From: an uncultured Clavibacter sp. | GTDB taxonomy: Bacteria; Actinomycetota; Actinomycetes; Nanopelagicales; Nanopelagicaceae | NCBI GenBank assembly: GCA_937883945.1 | Contig: CAKZXY010000015.1 | Span: 1-34,127, forward strand | Reading direction: 5' to 3' | DNA: 34,127 nucleotides | Translations under genes and position numbers: made by a program | The notes under the pieces: model-generated | Told to the model about the DNA's origin: nothing | The model's input: only the letters and a program-made list of their open reading frames with translations | Database searches by the model: none | In this document: positions 1-9,370 of the stretch, in pieces | Position numbering within the stretch: the stretch's first letter is position 1 | Layout: each line of letters starts with the position of its first letter

Positions 1-1
1 G

Positions 2-1120
2 GTCACAAAAGCTGGAGTTGTCGGAGCAGGCTTAATGGCCTCTCAGTTAGCGCTTCTAATAATCAGAAATCTAAAAGTTCCAGTAGTTATGACCGATCTT
101 GACCAAGAGCGAGTCGATAAAGGTGTGGCTTGGGTTAGAAATGAAATTACTAAGTTAGTAGAGAAAAAGCGTCTAAACCCAGAGGCGGCAACGAGATTAT
201 CGTCTCTAATCTCAGGATCAGTAAGTCAATCAGCTTTTGCCGGATGTGATTTCATAATTGAAGCGGTATTTGAAGAACTCTCAATAAAGCAGAAATTATT
301 TAAGGATCTGGAAGCGATAATCTCTCCTGAGTGTGTTCTTGCTACCAATACTTCATCACTCTCAGTTGAGAAAATGGGCGAAGGCCTTAAGAACCCTGAG
401 CGAGTTGTTGGATTCCACTTCTTTAATCCAGTTGCCATCATGCCGCTTTTGGAGGTTGCAAGAACTTCAAAAACCGATGATGCCACCACTGCAACTGCAA
501 TCAGCGTAGGCAAAGAGCTAAAGAAAATAATGATTATCTGTAAAGATGCTCCAGGATTTGTAGTTAATCGTCTACTAACAAGATTTATGGGCGAGGTAAC
601 AGATGCTGTTGATGAGGGAACTCCGACAGATGTGGCCGATAACGCTCTGCGTCCACTTGGATTTCCAATGTCGCCATTTGAACTATTTGGTTTAGTTGGC
701 CCAGGAGTAGCTCTTCATGTCTCTAAGACTTTAAATGCCAACCTAGGTCCGCGCTATCGCATCTCCCCTACTGTTTCTCGAATGGTGGAGAAAGGCGTTA
801 AAACTTTCTATATCAAAGATGAAAATGGCGCTTTTGTTGTTAACCCTGAGGCCATTGCCTTAATTGAAAAGGGAGATAAACCTTCAACTGCAGAGCAAGT
901 TCGCACCAGAGCTCTTTCAGCACTTGCTCAAGAGGCAAGAATGATGCTCGATGAAGGCGTTGTTGCAACCGCATCAGAGATTGATCTCTGCATGTTGTTA
1001 GGGGCTGGATGGCCAATGCACTTGGGCGGGATATTGCCTTATCTGGATAGAGAAGGAATTAGTGAAGCGGTTTGCGGTCAGCGTTTTCATCCGCCGCAAG
1101 TTGCATCCCTTCCTGCTTAA
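2..1120 (+). CDS. 3-hydroxyacyl-CoA dehydrogenase, FadB/FadJ family, 5'-truncated by the window edge
   Basis: Oxidises L-3-hydroxyacyl-CoA to 3-ketoacyl-CoA with NAD+ in fatty-acid beta-oxidation. The frame is open from base 2, ahead of the first ATG at 35, and the Rossmann dinucleotide motif (GVVGAGLMASQ) starts in those extra codons, so ATG 35 is not the real start and the gene begins outside the window. The 372 visible residues hold the NAD-binding domain, an NTSSLSV segment, the HFFNPV catalytic-His motif with the following Glu in PLLEV, and then two 3HCDH C-terminal helical domains (first beginning DAPGFVVNR, second near DEGVVATASEID). A double C-terminal domain is typical of the multifunctional FadB/FadJ alpha subunit, so an enoyl-CoA hydratase domain probably lies upstream. 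That part is inference. The last 62 bases overlap the convergent dxs gene. Confidence 0.9.
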   Translation, partial: VTKAGVVGAGLMASQLALLIIRNLKVPVVMTDLDQERVDKGVAWVRNEITKLVEKKRLNPEAATRLSSLISGSVSQSAFAGCDFIIEAVFEELSIKQKLFKDLEAIISPECVLATNTSSLSVEKMGEGLKNPERVVGFHFFNPVAIMPLLEVARTSKTDDATTATAISVGKELKKIMIICKDAPGFVVNRLLTRFMGEVTDAVDEGTPTDVADNALRPLGFPMSPFELFGLVGPGVALHVSKTLNANLGPRYRISPTVSRMVEKGVKTFYIKDENGAFVVNPEAIALIEKGDKPSTAEQVRTRALSALAQEARMMLDEGVVATASEIDLCMLLGAGWPMHLGGILPYLDREGISEAVCGQRFHPPQVASLPA

Positions 1121-2993
1121 CATTTAACGAAGCCCAGCCAACTAATTGACGGCTGATGCTCTGTGAAGTGATTCCAATATCTTGCAAAATCTCGGCGCGC
1201 TTTGAATGTTGAATGAATTCCAATGGCACTCCAATTGAATGAATTGGCATATCTAAATCATTTTCACGAAATAGCTCAGATAACGTACTAGCAATTCCGC
1301 CATGCTTGATTCCATCCTCTAGCACCACCACTCGTTTAAATCTTAAAGCCATTGCAAGAAGTGAATCTGCTGGTAGTGGCTTAACCCAGAGTGGATCGAT
1401 AACGGTTACTCCAACGCCCTCACGAAATGCCTGAGCTGCTGCATCAATTGCAAGAGGCGCCATTGCGCCGATACTTACCAGAAGAATGTCTGAACTCTCA
1501 CCGCGATAGAGAACATCTAGCCCGCCACGTCTTTCAAATGCTGGCAGATCTTTTCCAATTGCTCCCTTTGGAAAGCGAATAATTGAAGGGGCATCCGAGA
1601 TTGCAACAGCCTCTGCTAGCGACTCTTTCAACCTTGCTCCATCGCGGGGCGCTGCAACAAATGCATTAGGAATAATTCCAGTTAGAGCTAGATCCCAGAT
1701 TCCATGATGAGAAGGTCCATCATCTCCAGTTATTCCTGCTCTATCTAAAACAAAGGTAACTCCAGCTTTATGTAAACCGACATCTAGTAGCAATTGATCA
1801 AATGCGCGGTTTAGAAATGTTGAATAGACCGCAACTACTGGGTGAAGTCCGGTGTAGGCCATTCCAGCAGCTGAGGTGACTGCATGCTGCTCTGCGATTC
1901 CAACATCAAATGTTCGCTCCGGAAATTCTGCTTGGAATCGATCAAGTCCCGTTGGACCAAGCATGGCGGCGGTAATTGCCACAACGTCTTTTCGCTCTCG
2001 CCCAATCTCAACTAGCGCCTCAGAAAATACTCTCGTCCATGTAGAACCATTATTTGAAAGCGGCTCCCCTGTTTCAGGATCAACCACTCCAACTGCATGA
2101 AACTTCTCTGCCTCATCATTGAGCGCTGGAGCATGTCCTCGGCCTTTTTCAGTGATGGCATGGACCAATACCGGTCCTGAGAATTTCTTTGCTTGAATTA
2201 GAGCTCGCTCAAGTGCAGGAATGTCATGGCCATCTACTGGCCCCAAATACTTTAGTCCTAGATCTTCAAACATTCCCTGAGGGGCGACAATATCTTTAAT
2301 GCCCTTCTTCATTCCATGGAGAGTTTCATAGATCGGATTTCCCACAACCGGAGTCTTTTCTAATACTTGCTTTCCCCAATCAAGGAATTTCTCATATCCT
2401 TTAGTAGCGCGAAGCGTTGAAAGATAGGTAGCTACTCCACCAATAGTTGGTGAGTAAGAGCGTTCATTATCGTTAACAACAATCACAAGTTTTAGATCAT
2501 CTGAAGCAGCAATATTGTTTAAAGCCTCCCAAGACATTCCACCCGTTAGAGCTCCATCTCCAACTACCGCTACAACAGTTCTATCGCTCTGATTCTGCAG
2601 AGCAAAGCCGCGAGCAATTCCATCAGCCCATGAGAGAGCAGTTGAGGCGTGAGAGTTTTCAATTACATCATGTTCACTCTCTGCCCTACTTGGATATCCG
2701 GCGATTCCTCCGCGCTGACGAAGCTTTTCAAATCCTGCTGCTCTACCGGTTAATATCTTATGAACATAACTTTGATGCCCTGTGTCATAAACCATGACAT
2801 CTTGGGGAGATTCAAATACGCGATGAAGAGCGATACTTAACTCCACAATTCCAAGATTTGGACCTAGATGTCCGCCCGACTTTGAAACTTTCTCAATCAG
2901 AAAAGCTCTGATCTCTGCAGCTAACTCAGTTAGCTCCTCTTGGCTAAAACGCGCCAAATCGCCAGGAGATTTAATTCGGCTTAGGTGTTTCAT
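1059..2993 (-). CDS. dxs: 1-deoxy-D-xylulose-5-phosphate synthase
   Basis: Condenses pyruvate and glyceraldehyde-3-phosphate to DXP, the first step of the MEP isoprenoid pathway, using thiamine diphosphate. The 644-residue length fits the family. Visible motifs are His42 in GGHLGPN, the DTGHQSYVHKILTGR block near residues 70-84, the ThDP/Mg motif GDG at 145-147 with NDN near 174-176, and the catalytic-Glu region GIAEQHAV near residue 365, followed by DRAGITGDDGPSHHG. It lies 20 nt behind acnA. The ATG at 2993 has no Shine-Dalgarno, but TAGAAT sits exactly 6 nt upstream, suggesting its own leaderless promoter. The last 62 bases overlap the 3' end of the convergent beta-oxidation gene. Gene order next to the RNA methyltransferase and ceoBC recalls dxs1 (Rv2682c) of M. 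tuberculosis. Confidence 0.97.
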   Translation of the reverse strand: MKHLSRIKSPGDLARFSQEELTELAAEIRAFLIEKVSKSGGHLGPNLGIVELSIALHRVFESPQDVMVYDTGHQSYVHKILTGRAAGFEKLRQRGGIAGYPSRAESEHDVIENSHASTALSWADGIARGFALQNQSDRTVVAVVGDGALTGGMSWEALNNIAASDDLKLVIVVNDNERSYSPTIGGVATYLSTLRATKGYEKFLDWGKQVLEKTPVVGNPIYETLHGMKKGIKDIVAPQGMFEDLGLKYLGPVDGHDIPALERALIQAKKFSGPVLVHAITEKGRGHAPALNDEAEKFHAVGVVDPETGEPLSNNGSTWTRVFSEALVEIGRERKDVVAITAAMLGPTGLDRFQAEFPERTFDVGIAEQHAVTSAAGMAYTGLHPVVAVYSTFLNRAFDQLLLDVGLHKAGVTFVLDRAGITGDDGPSHHGIWDLALTGIIPNAFVAAPRDGARLKESLAEAVAISDAPSIIRFPKGAIGKDLPAFERRGGLDVLYRGESSDILLVSIGAMAPLAIDAAAQAFREGVGVTVIDPLWVKPLPADSLLAMALRFKRVVVLEDGIKHGGIASTLSELFRENDLDMPIHSIGVPLEFIQHSKRAEILQDIGITSQSISRQLVGWASLNVKQEGMQLAADENADRKPLH

Positions 2994-2999
2994 GTCTAG

Positions 3000-3005
3000 A
3001 TTCTA
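3000..3005 (-). promoter_or_regulatory. Candidate -10 box for leaderless dxs
   Basis: TAGAAT on the minus strand is followed by 6 nt and then the dxs ATG. It lies in the 20-nt gap after the acnA stop. No Shine-Dalgarno is present and no good -35 is visible. The TANNNT-N6-7-start spacing matches known actinobacterial leaderless promoters; activity here is inferred. Confidence 0.4.
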
Positions 3006-3013
3006 TCGGTGAA

Positions 3014-5671
3014 CTAGGAAAGAAGAGAGCGCAAGACGTACTGCATGATTCCCCCGTGGCGATAGTAATCAGCCTCACCTGGGGTATCGATACGAACCTT
3101 TGCCTCAAAGCTCTTATCCCCTGCCGTTACAGTAACGATACTTGGAATGCGACCTTCGTTTAAAGCAGTAACGCCAGTTATTGAAAACACTTCTTCGCCG
3201 CTTAGCCCCAATGAATTAGCATCTTGACCATCAAGGAATTGCAGAGGAAGAACTCCCATTCCAATTAAATTAGATCGATGAATTCTCTCAAAAGATTCAG
3301 CAATGACTGCTTTTACTCCAAGAAGCGCAGTTCCTTTTGCAGCCCAATCCCTAGAAGAGCCAGAGCCATATTCTTTTCCTGCCAGAATCACCAAAGCAAT
3401 ATTGGCATCTTGATATGCCATTGATGCATCATAGATGGTGCTCTGCTTACCACCATCAATAAAGTTTCTAGTAAAGCCACCTTCAACTCCATCAAGTAAG
3501 AGATTCTTTAAGCGAATATTTGCAAAAGTTCCTCTAATCATTACTTCATGATTACCGCGTCGCGACCCATAGGAATTAAAGTCAGATTTTTCTACGCCAT
3601 TTTCTGCTAAGTATTTTCCTGCCGGAGAATCAACTTTAATTGACCCTGCTGGTGATATGTGATCGGTAGTCACCGAATCACCAAGCCTTGCCAGAACTCT
3701 TGCATCTGAAATATCAGTAACTGGAAGTGGATTTCTAGGCATAGATTCAAAGTAAGGAGGTTTTCTAACATAGGTAGATTTTGGATCCCATTCAAAAATC
3801 TTTCCTTCAGGAGTTGCAAGCGAGGTCCAGCGATGATCTCCGGCAAAGACACTTGAATAATCTTTCTTAAACATATCTGAGGTAACCACTGAATCAATTA
3901 CGCCTTGAATCTCTTGCATACTTGGCCAGATATCTTTAAGGAATACATCATTTCCAGAGCTATCTTGCCCTAGTGGATCTTTATCAAAGTCATGATCCAT
4001 ACTTCCAGCAATTGAATAAGCGACAACTAGCGGAGGCGATGCTAGGTAGTTCATTTTCACATCAGGGCTAATACGACCTTCGAAATTTCTATTTCCAGAG
4101 AGCACCGCTGCCACTGCAAGATCATTGTCATTTACTGCTTTGCTAACCTCTATAGGCAATGGGCCAGAGTTTCCAATACAGGTAACACATCCATAGCCAA
4201 CAAGATTAAATCCAAGTTTTTCTAGATATGGAGTTAGCCCTGACTTCTCATAGTAGTTGGTAACCACCTTTGAACCTGGCGCAAGAGTGGTCTTCACCCA
4301 AGGCTTACTCATCAAACCTTTTTCAATAGCTTTCTTAGCAAGAAGTCCTGCCCCAATCATCACTGAAGGATTTGAAGTATTAGTGCAAGAAGTGATCGAA
4401 GCAATTACCACTGAGCCATTGGTAATAGATCCTTTTCTTGAATTTACTTCAATTGCTATCGGCTTAGTAGCAGTATCACTTGAGAGATATGAAGGGAGAA
4501 TTTTGGCAAAGGAACTCTTAGCATCACTAAGAGAGACTCGATCTTGGGGTCTCTTTGGCCCTGCAATTGATGGCACAACACTTGATAGATCAAGCTCTAA
4601 TCGCTCTGAATATCTTGGCTCTGCTGATGGGTCATGCCATAGACCTTGAGCCTTGGCATATTTCTCAACTAGCTCTAACTGTTCACCACTTCTTCCAGTT
4701 AACTCTAGATACTTAATAGTTTCTTGATCGATTGGGAAAATCGCCACAGTTGAGCCGTATTCGGGTGACATATTTCCAATTGTGGCTCGATTAGCCATAG
4801 GAAGAGCGCATACTCCAGGACCGTAGAACTCAACAAACTTGCCAACTACGCCATGCTTTCTAAGCATCTCAGTGATAGTTAAAACTAAATCAGTTGCAGT
4901 TGTTCCAACTGCTAGAGATCCACTTAATTTAAAGCCCAAAACTCTAGGAATTAACATCGAAACTGGCTGACCAAGAAGGGCTGCCTCCGCTTCAATGCCG
5001 CCCACTCCCCAACCAAGAACTCCAAGGCCATTGACCATAGTGGTGTGTGAATCGGTTCCAACCACGGTATCTGGATATGCCCGCTGCGCACCATTTACCG
5101 CTCTTACCATTACTACTCTTGCAAGATATTCAATATTTACTTGATGAACAATTCCTGTCCCGGGAGGAACTACTTTAAATTCATCAAAGGCGCTCTGACC
5201 CCAACGAAGGAAGCGATATCGCTCTTGATTTCTCTCATATTCAATATCAACATTTTCTTTGAAGGAATCAACGGTTCCATATTTATCTGCAATAACTGAG
5301 TGATCAATAACTAGCTCAGCAGGGGCTAAAGGATTTACGCGGGATGGATCCCCGCCAAGTTCTGCAATTGCCTCTCTCATAGTGGCAAGATCAACAACGC
5401 AGGGAACCCCCGTGAAATCTTGCATAATCACACGCGCTGGAGTGAATTGAATTTCAGTATCAGGAATTGATTCAGGGTTCCATGAAGCAAGAGCTTCTAT
5501 CTGCTTAGCTGTGATATTTGCACCATCTTCGGTGCGAAGGAGATTTTCTAGCAATACTTTTAATGAGAAGGGAAGAGAATTTGCTTGAGCAAGTTTGGTG
5601 ATATCAAAGATTTCATAGCTCTTGCCTGATACTTCAAGCGAGCTCTTTGCGCCAAAGGAGTTCTTACTCAT
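3014..5671 (-). CDS. acnA: Aconitate hydratase (AcnA type)
   Basis: Isomerises citrate to isocitrate in the TCA cycle with a [4Fe-4S] cluster. The 885-residue length fits monomeric AcnA/IRP-like aconitases. Cluster ligands are visible: Cys429 in SCTNTSNPS, and Cys495 and Cys498 in [10 protein letters not shown]. The N-terminal domains carry [20 protein letters not shown], and the C-terminal swivel domain has a [13 protein letters not shown] stretch and the [16 protein letters not shown] substrate loop. It follows the RNA methyltransferase gene by 58 nt and precedes dxs by 20 nt. The ATG at 5671 lacks a Shine-Dalgarno but has TAAGAT 6 nt upstream. An AcnA is not a usual member of the actinobacterial dxs-ceoBC block as I recall it, so its position may be lineage-specific. 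Confidence 0.97.
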   Translation of the reverse strand: MSKNSFGAKSSLEVSGKSYEIFDITKLAQANSLPFSLKVLLENLLRTEDGANITAKQIEALASWNPESIPDTEIQFTPARVIMQDFTGVPCVVDLATMREAIAELGGDPSRVNPLAPAELVIDHSVIADKYGTVDSFKENVDIEYERNQERYRFLRWGQSAFDEFKVVPPGTGIVHQVNIEYLARVVMVRAVNGAQRAYPDTVVGTDSHTTMVNGLGVLGWGVGGIEAEAALLGQPVSMLIPRVLGFKLSGSLAVGTTATDLVLTITEMLRKHGVVGKFVEFYGPGVCALPMANRATIGNMSPEYGSTVAIFPIDQETIKYLELTGRSGEQLELVEKYAKAQGLWHDPSAEPRYSERLELDLSSVVPSIAGPKRPQDRVSLSDAKSSFAKILPSYLSSDTATKPIAIEVNSRKGSITNGSVVIASITSCTNTSNPSVMIGAGLLAKKAIEKGLMSKPWVKTTLAPGSKVVTNYYEKSGLTPYLEKLGFNLVGYGCVTCIGNSGPLPIEVSKAVNDNDLAVAAVLSGNRNFEGRISPDVKMNYLASPPLVVAYSIAGSMDHDFDKDPLGQDSSGNDVFLKDIWPSMQEIQGVIDSVVTSDMFKKDYSSVFAGDHRWTSLATPEGKIFEWDPKSTYVRKPPYFESMPRNPLPVTDISDARVLARLGDSVTTDHISPAGSIKVDSPAGKYLAENGVEKSDFNSYGSRRGNHEVMIRGTFANIRLKNLLLDGVEGGFTRNFIDGGKQSTIYDASMAYQDANIALVILAGKEYGSGSSRDWAAKGTALLGVKAVIAESFERIHRSNLIGMGVLPLQFLDGQDANSLGLSGEEVFSITGVTALNEGRIPSIVTVTAGDKSFEAKVRIDTPGEADYYRHGGIMQYVLRSLLS

Positions 5672-5677
5672 ATGCCC

Positions 5678-5683
5678 ATCTTA
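5678..5683 (-). promoter_or_regulatory. Candidate -10 box for leaderless acnA
   Basis: TAAGAT on the minus strand lies 6 nt before the acnA ATG. A weak -35 (TTGAGC) lies about 16-17 nt further upstream, inside the 58-nt gap after the methyltransferase stop. There is no Shine-Dalgarno, so a transcript starting at or next to the ATG is the simplest reading. Confidence 0.45.
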
Positions 5684-5729
5684 ACTGTTGCCATGCAAAG
5701 TGCTCAAAAACGAATTACTAGAGAATTAC

Positions 5730-6884
5730 TCAAGAAGTAATGAAACGCGCCACAAGCTCCATATGGGCAGTCATTGGGAAGAGGTCAAAGGCCCTGATTT
5801 GATCTAATTTATATCCCTGTGCTGCTAGATAAGCGCTATCTCGGGCAAGTGCGGCTGGATCACAGGCAACATAGACAATCGTTCTTGGAGCAAGTGAGGC
5901 AATACTTGAAATGACTCTCTCTCCCGCGCCAGCGCGAGGAGGATCAAGAAGAACTACATTTGCTGCTCGATACTTCTTCAAGCTTGCCTCAACTTTTGCT
6001 TCAACTATCTCAACTCTTGGCTCTAGCGCAAAGTTTCGTCTAGCATCGATGATCGCATTCTCATCAGATTCAATTAAGGTAATTCTTCCTGCAACTCCAA
6101 GCTGAGATAAAAGGGCTGCGCTAAATAGCCCTGCTCCCCCATAGAGATCGAAGATGTGATCTGCAGGCTCTGCCTGAACATAATCTCTAACTACTTGACT
6201 TAAAACAGTTGGCGCCATGCGATGGCTCTGCCAGAAGGTAATTGGATTTAACGAGAAGTTAATATCATCTACCTGCTCCTCTATCAGCCCTAAATTCTCT
6301 CGACCTTCGATCACCACTGCGCTCTGGCCTTTACTAGTAATGGCCACATCGACCCGCTTTGATTTTGGCAATTTAGCCTGATTAATCTTCTCGATATCTA
6401 TATCTTCATGAGCGATTAGGCATTTATCAATTTCAACTATCTGATTTGAGCGCGAGGCATAGAGACCAACCTTGCCATTTTCAGATACTGTAAATTCCAT
6501 TCTGCTCCGCCAATGTAAATTCGGTTTAACTTCTTCCACTTCTACATCGATCTCCATTTTAGCAAGGCGGCTAAATTGTTCTTTGATAATTTCGCTCTTT
6601 AAATCCCGCTGATAACTAAGATCTATATGTTGAAAATCGCATCCCCCGCAGCCATCAAAGCGAGCATATGAACAAGGTGGGCTTACCCGATGTTTAGAAG
6701 CTTTAATCACTGAGATGCAGTTTCCTCTCGCAAAGCTCTTTGTCACATCGCTAATCTCAACGATCACACGCTCTCCAGGGATTGCATGTCTTACAAAAAT
6801 AACTCTTCCGTCGTAGCGTGCTATGCAGTGGCCGCCATGCGCGATAGCTGTGATATCGACTTCTAATTGATCACCGCTTTGCAC
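5730..6884 (-). CDS. TrmA/RlmD-family SAM-dependent RNA (uracil-5-)methyltransferase with TRAM domain
   Basis: Predicted to make 5-methyluridine in rRNA or tRNA. The 384 residues begin with an RNA-binding TRAM domain (about 1-60). Four cysteines are placed like the RumA [4Fe-4S] ligands: Cys71, Cys79 and Cys82 (PPC...CGGC) and Cys155. The SAM-binding motif reads DLYGGAGLFSAAL, then LLDPPRAGA, and the catalytic nucleophile is Cys341 in VYVACDPAAL. The C-terminal MTAHMELV carries the Glu base of the family. The start is GTG, with AAAGG 7 nt upstream. It is divergent from ceoB, matching Rv2689c next to the CeoBC genes in M. tuberculosis. Whether the target is 23S rRNA U747/U1939-type or tRNA U54 cannot be read from the sequence. 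Confidence 0.9.
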   Translation of the reverse strand: MQSGDQLEVDITAIAHGGHCIARYDGRVIFVRHAIPGERVIVEISDVTKSFARGNCISVIKASKHRVSPPCSYARFDGCGGCDFQHIDLSYQRDLKSEIIKEQFSRLAKMEIDVEVEEVKPNLHWRSRMEFTVSENGKVGLYASRSNQIVEIDKCLIAHEDIDIEKINQAKLPKSKRVDVAITSKGQSAVVIEGRENLGLIEEQVDDINFSLNPITFWQSHRMAPTVLSQVVRDYVQAEPADHIFDLYGGAGLFSAALLSQLGVAGRITLIESDENAIIDARRNFALEPRVEIVEAKVEASLKKYRAANVVLLDPPRAGAGERVISSIASLAPRTIVYVACDPAALARDSAYLAAQGYKLDQIRAFDLFPMTAHMELVARFITS

Positions 6885-6985
6885 TCGCGCACCTTTCCCA
6901 AAAAATTCATTGAAGCACTTATTTCTCGTGCTATCCCTCGCGTGGATTAGAGGGAATCTAGCCTAAAGGTGTAAATTCTCCTTTT

Positions 6986-7648
6986 GTGCATGTCGTAATC
7001 ATGGGTTGCGGCCGAGTCGGTTCTACCCTGGCAAAAGATTTTCAGGCTCTGGGCCATAGCGTTGCCGTAATCGACCAAGATCGTGAAGCTTTTCGTCGCC
7101 TTGGCGCAGATTTCAATGGGCTAACTGTGGCTGGAATGGGCTTTGATCGCGACACTTTATTAGAGGCAGGAATTCAAAGAGCTGATGCATTTGCCGCAGT
7201 TTCAAATGGTGATAATTCAAATATTTTGGCAGCCAGAGTTGCTAGAGAAACTTATGGAGTAGCAAGCGTTGTGGCTCGAATTTATGATCCAGGTAGAGCT
7301 GAGATTTACCAAAGGCTAGGCATTCCTACCGTTGCAACTGTTCTATGGACTACAGATCAAATTATGAGAAGGCTACTTCCGCAGGGATCTCGCTCTGAGT
7401 GGCAAGATGCATCAGGAAAAGTGCAACTAGCTGAGATTGCTTTGCATCGTGATTGGTATGGACGTCCAGTTTCACTAATTGAACAACATACCGATGCTCG
7501 CGTCGCTTTCGTTACAAGGCTTGGCGAAGGCTTGATTCCCAATGAACACACTGTCTTGCAAGAAGGCGATGTTGTTCATGTAATGGTTGAAGATAAGAAC
7601 TTAGCCTCAACCGAGGCCTCCCTTGCCCTTCCTCCGAGTGGGCAGTAG
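6986..7648 (+). CDS. ceoB: TrkA-family potassium uptake regulatory subunit, first paralogue
   Basis: Cytoplasmic NAD(H)-binding gating subunit of a K+ uptake system. The 220 residues comprise an RCK/KTN Rossmann domain (GCGRVGSTLAKDFQ at the start, then VIDQD with the acidic end of beta-2) and a TrkA-C domain from about residue 135. The start is GTG at 6986, with the protein opening directly in the first beta strand. No Shine-Dalgarno is seen; TAAATT lies 8 nt before the GTG. It is 2 nt ahead of ceoC, so the two are co-transcribed. In mycobacteria and Streptomyces an APC-type permease gene usually sits beside this pair; here it is missing and the neighbour is the divergent RNA methyltransferase. 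Confidence 0.92.
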   Translation: MHVVIMGCGRVGSTLAKDFQALGHSVAVIDQDREAFRRLGADFNGLTVAGMGFDRDTLLEAGIQRADAFAAVSNGDNSNILAARVARETYGVASVVARIYDPGRAEIYQRLGIPTVATVLWTTDQIMRRLLPQGSRSEWQDASGKVQLAEIALHRDWYGRPVSLIEQHTDARVAFVTRLGEGLIPNEHTVLQEGDVVHVMVEDKNLASTEASLALPPSGQ

Positions 7649-7650
7649 AG

Positions 7651-8310
7651 ATGAGAATTGCTATCGCAGGTGCTGGTAATGCAGGGCGAGCTATCGCCAG
7701 AGAGCTAATTGAAAATGGCCATCAAGTATTACTAATAGATAAGAATCCAAAGTCTCTTAAAATGGAGAGCGTCCCATCAGCTGAGTGGCTTCTAGCAGAT
7801 GCCTGTGAGATCAGCTCACTTGATAGGGCCAAACTTGATACCTGCCAAGTTATGGTTGCAGCTACCGGAGATGACAAGGTAAATCTTGTGGCATCACTTC
7901 TTGCCAAGACTGAGTATGGAGTTCCAAGAGTAGTTGCAAGAGTAAATCATCCAAAAAATGAGTGGCTATTTGATTCTTCTTGGGGCGTTGATGTCGCTGT
8001 TTCAACTCCAAGAATTATTGCTGCCCTTGTTGAGGAAGCTGTCTCTGTTGGAGATATTGTCAGACTCTTCTCACTTAAAGCTGGCGAGGCGAGTTTAGTT
8101 GAACTAACTCTTCCTGATAACTCTTCCTGCCTTGGAAAATCTGTTGAAGAAATTTCACTTCCGCAAGATGCCTCACTTGCAGCGATTATTAGAGATGGCC
8201 ATGTGATAACTCCAGCAGATCATGATGTTTTTGCAGCTGGAGATGAACTAATTTTTGTTACTACCGCAGAGGCGGAGGTCTCATTAAAGGCTTGCTTTAT
8301 TAAGGATTAG
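7651..8310 (+). CDS. ceoC: TrkA-family potassium uptake regulatory subunit, second paralogue
   Basis: Second RCK protein of the pair, 219 residues. The N-terminus is a Rossmann fold (IAGAGNAGRAIARELIENG, then LLIDKN), followed by a TrkA-C domain from about residue 135 (VGDIVRLFSL...). It probably forms a hetero-oligomeric gating ring with CeoB on a membrane K+ channel or permease. The ATG lies 2 nt after the ceoB stop. Its stop codon overlaps that of the convergent DUF3159 gene (8307-8310). The membrane partner is not encoded in this window. Confidence 0.92.
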   Translation: MRIAIAGAGNAGRAIARELIENGHQVLLIDKNPKSLKMESVPSAEWLLADACEISSLDRAKLDTCQVMVAATGDDKVNLVASLLAKTEYGVPRVVARVNHPKNEWLFDSSWGVDVAVSTPRIIAALVEEAVSVGDIVRLFSLKAGEASLVELTLPDNSSCLGKSVEEISLPQDASLAAIIRDGHVITPADHDVFAAGDELIFVTTAEAEVSLKACFIKD

Positions 8311-8939
8311 CTCTCTTTACCAATTCGCAAGTCATCTCTTAGCTTTGGGCCACTTTTAATTACCAACCATGTTGCCCAAGCTGTAGCGATAAATAGCGGA
8401 TAGCCCATAATTAATCTGGCGCTTCCTAGTAAATTAACATTTCCACTTACATATAGTGGATACTGCACAATAAGACGGATGGCAAACATTCCAACCCAGA
8501 GCCAGGTTGCTTTGATATAGACCTTGGTTCTTGCAGGATCTTTGCGCCATCTAAAGTTCTCTTCCAAGAGTGGACCGATAATGAGTCCTATCACTGGCCA
8601 GCGCAGAAGTATTGAAATCAAATAGGCAGATCCATAGATCGCATTGGTCCAGAGCCCTGGAAGATAGAAATCTTCCGCCTTTCCAGTGCGCATCGAGAGC
8701 CAAGCGCATATTCCAACGCCAATTACTCCAGAGAGCGCATGCTGGATTGTTTCGCGCTTTACCAATCTAAGAAGTGTTAAAAGTAGTGAGAGAGCAAGTG
8801 CGGCATAGGCTGAATCTCTAACATCCTTTGTGATATTAAATGCGATAAGAAAGAGCAGAGCGGGAAGCCCAGAATCTATTAGCCCTTTAACTCCCCCCAT
8901 AGCAGAGAGGATTTTTGCTTTATCTTCACTCTCGCTCAT
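8307..8939 (-). CDS. DUF3159 family multi-spanning membrane protein
   Basis: Unknown function. The 210 residues contain about six hydrophobic segments, at roughly 25-37, 45-62, 70-85, 93-122, 140-165 and 178-195, separated by short basic or acidic loops. The opening SAMGGVKGLIDSGLPALLF and the R-W-x-x-DP motif after the central segments (NFRWRKDPART) are typical of DUF3159. It is the last gene of thioesterase-dut-DUF3159, overlapping dut by 4 bp (ATGA), so its translation is coupled. The M. tuberculosis counterpart next to ceoC is Rv2693c. Persistent linkage to ceoBC and dut is seen across actinobacteria as I recall, but no role follows from that alone. Confidence 0.85.
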   Translation of the reverse strand: MSESEDKAKILSAMGGVKGLIDSGLPALLFLIAFNITKDVRDSAYAALALSLLLTLLRLVKRETIQHALSGVIGVGICAWLSMRTGKAEDFYLPGLWTNAIYGSAYLISILLRWPVIGLIIGPLLEENFRWRKDPARTKVYIKATWLWVGMFAIRLIVQYPLYVSGNVNLLGSARLIMGYPLFIATAWATWLVIKSGPKLRDDLRIGKES

Positions 8940-9370
8940 GAGCGCCCACTTGATCCAAAGCCAGAGCCACTTCGATTAGATCCAGGAAGTTCTTCTACTG
9001 CAACAAACTCAGCACGTTCAACTCTCTGGAAAACCAATTGCGCGATGCGATCGCCACGCTTTATCTCAAAGCTCTCACTCTGGTCATGATTAATTACTAT
9101 TACTGAAATCTCTCCACGATAACCAGCATCTATTGTCCCTGGGGCATTTACTAGCCCAACTCCATATTTAACAGCAAGGCCAGAGCGGGGATGAACAAAG
9201 GCGGCGTATCCATCACTTAATGCGATAGCAATACCGGTTGGAACAAGAGCTCTCATGCCAGGCTCAATTGTGATATCTATCGCTGAATAGATATCAGCTC
9301 CAGCATCGCCAGGCTTTGCATATTTGGGCATAGGTAGGCCTGTATCTAATTGGGTAATTAGTACTTTCAT
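8936..9370 (-). CDS. dut: dUTP diphosphatase
   Basis: Hydrolyses dUTP to dUMP and PPi, keeping uracil out of DNA and supplying dTMP synthesis. The 144-residue trimeric-type enzyme shows all five motifs in order: GDAGADIYSA (I), PRSGLAVK (II), NAPGTIDAGYRGE (III, with catalytic Asp and substrate Tyr), RGDRIAQLVFQ (IV) and the glycine-rich C-terminal arm GSNRSGSGFGSSGRS (V). It overlaps the upstream thioesterase gene by 4 bp and the downstream DUF3159 gene by 4 bp, giving a translationally coupled trio. The order dut - DUF3093 - DUF4193 is the standard actinobacterial arrangement. Confidence 0.97.
   Translation of the reverse strand: MKVLITQLDTGLPMPKYAKPGDAGADIYSAIDITIEPGMRALVPTGIAIALSDGYAAFVHPRSGLAVKYGVGLVNAPGTIDAGYRGEISVIVINHDQSESFEIKRGDRIAQLVFQRVERAEFVAVEELPGSNRSGSGFGSSGRS

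Noticed and set aside
35-37. ATG 35 as the start of the beta-oxidation gene
   Set aside because: The preceding in-frame codons encode the first half of the dinucleotide-binding motif, so the gene begins before the window.
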